From Betaproteobacteria bacterium (lineage in GTDB: Bacteria; Pseudomonadota; Gammaproteobacteria; Burkholderiales; SG8-39), in the NCBI GenBank assembly GCA_005882235.1, contig VBCT01000199.1, positions 1-7,098 on the forward strand: a stretch of 7,098 nucleotides of DNA, in the 5' to 3' direction. Shown one piece after another: positions 6,781 to 7,098 of the stretch (position 1 is the stretch's first letter; each line of letters starts with the position of its first letter). The notes below the pieces were generated by a model. That model was not told the DNA's origin. It did not search any database and saw nothing but the letters and a program-made list of their open reading frames with translations. The translations under genes were made by a program, and so were the position numbers.

Positions 6781-6862
6781 TGTCATTCTGAGCGAAGCGA
6801 AGAATCTGCTGTTTGCGGGTACTCGAAAAGCAGATTCCTCGGGCTACGCCCTCAGAATGACA
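6781..6862 (-). repeat. Palindromic repeat element, complete copy 2 (short arm then long arm, inverted relative to copy 1)
   Basis: An 82-base imperfect palindrome. The left arm TGTCATTCTGAG-CGAAGCG-AAGAATCTGCT is the short form. The right arm AAAGCAGATTCCTC-GGGCTACGCCC-TCAGAATGACA is the long form. The outer 12 bases pair perfectly. Read on the minus strand it aligns end to end with copy 1, differing mainly in the loop and at single arm positions, so it is the same element in the opposite orientation. It lies between the TM1367-like gene (stop 6770) and the KTSC gene (ATG 6873). It could act as a transcript-processing or stabilising hairpin, but there is no T-tract for intrinsic termination. 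Confidence 0.88.
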
Positions 6863-6867
6863 GGAGG
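6862..6867 (+). promoter_or_regulatory. Strong Shine-Dalgarno (AGGAGG) of the KTSC gene, abutting the repeat
   Basis: AGGAGG lies five bases before the ATG at 6873. Its first A is also the last base of the palindromic repeat. Folding of the repeat in the mRNA would put the ribosome binding site right at the base of a long stem, which could modulate translation. Confidence 0.6.
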
Positions 6868-6872
6868 GCAAT

Positions 6873-7085
6873 ATGGAACGAAAACGCGTCAACTCGAGCA
6901 AGATCCGCGCGGCTGGTTACGACCCCAAGTCGCAGGTTCTGGAGATAGAATTCAGCGACGGCAAGCTGATCCAATACCGCGGAGTTTCACCCGAGGTCCA
7001 TCGCCAGTTCATGGCCGCGCCCTCAGCGACCAGCTTTTTCGAGGACAAGATCGATGAAAGTTTTCCATCGAGCCGGATAAAGTAG
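6873..7085 (+). CDS. KTSC-domain protein (PF13619-like)
   Basis: A 70-residue protein formed almost entirely by one KTSC-type domain. It begins 'RVNSSKIRAAGYDPKSQVLEIEFSDGKLIQYRGVSPEVHRQFMAAPSATSFF' (split: V-x-SS-x-I at 6-11, GYD at 15-17, L-x-IEF-x-dG at 23-30, Y-x-gV at 35-38, F at 46, SFF at 54-56). The domain is named for a C-terminal Lys-Thr-Ser-Cys motif; here the end reads FPSSRIK, so that motif is missing. KTSC domains occur in stand-alone proteins, at the ends of lysyl-tRNA synthetases, and in phage or secretion-related proteins. The function is unknown and RNA binding has been suggested only by association. It has a strong Shine-Dalgarno and its own repeat-bounded position, so it may be a separate transcription unit. 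Confidence 0.82.
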   Translation: MERKRVNSSKIRAAGYDPKSQVLEIEFSDGKLIQYRGVSPEVHRQFMAAPSATSFFEDKIDESFPSSRIK

Positions 7086-7098
7086 GTCGCAGTGCCCT

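Overview
The window looks like the chromosome of a high-GC betaproteobacterium, probably an uncultured relative of Burkholderiales or Nitrosomonadales. The reasons are the LolD/LolC pair divergent from an RpfE-type gene followed by recJ (a gene order I recall from this class), the protein similarity, and the GC-rich coding style. No database search was possible, so family names rest on recognised motifs.

Layout. Positions 1-129 hold the 3' end of a membrane-protein gene (probably DUF2062). Positions 130-1680 are an accessory stretch with visibly less GC-biased sequence and three small plus-strand genes: an AhpD/carboxymuconolactone-decarboxylase-like protein, a small lipoprotein, and a coiled-coil protein with a C-terminal membrane anchor. 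The lipoprotein gene is packaged as a textbook integron gene cassette (675-1271). It has a 5' core site GTTAGGT at 674-680 and an attC recombination site at 1209-1277 whose arms differ by one extra A, as in known attC sites. No integrase is in the window. Positions 1681-3595 (minus strand) are lolD and a lolC/lolF-type permease, which release lipoproteins from the inner membrane. Positions 3636-4602 are an RpfE-type (COG4255-like) gene broken by a frameshift plus small deletion near 3960. Positions 4702-6396 are recJ, a 5'-3' single-strand exonuclease, overlapped by four bases by a cyclophilin-like (TM1367-type) gene at 6393-6770. Positions 6873-7085 are a KTSC-domain protein.

A second mobile-looking layer is a family of imperfect palindromes of about 80 bp with TGTCATTCTGAG / CTCAGAATGACA ends. 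Two complete copies (4609-4688 and 6781-6862) and one half copy (1639-1668) all sit between genes. Each complete copy has one short and one long arm, and the two copies lie in opposite orientations. The copies at 4609 and 6781 end right at the translation-start regions of recJ and the KTSC gene, so they may influence expression.

The most notable items are the solitary integron cassette in a housekeeping neighbourhood, the asymmetric palindrome family, and the broken RpfE-type gene.
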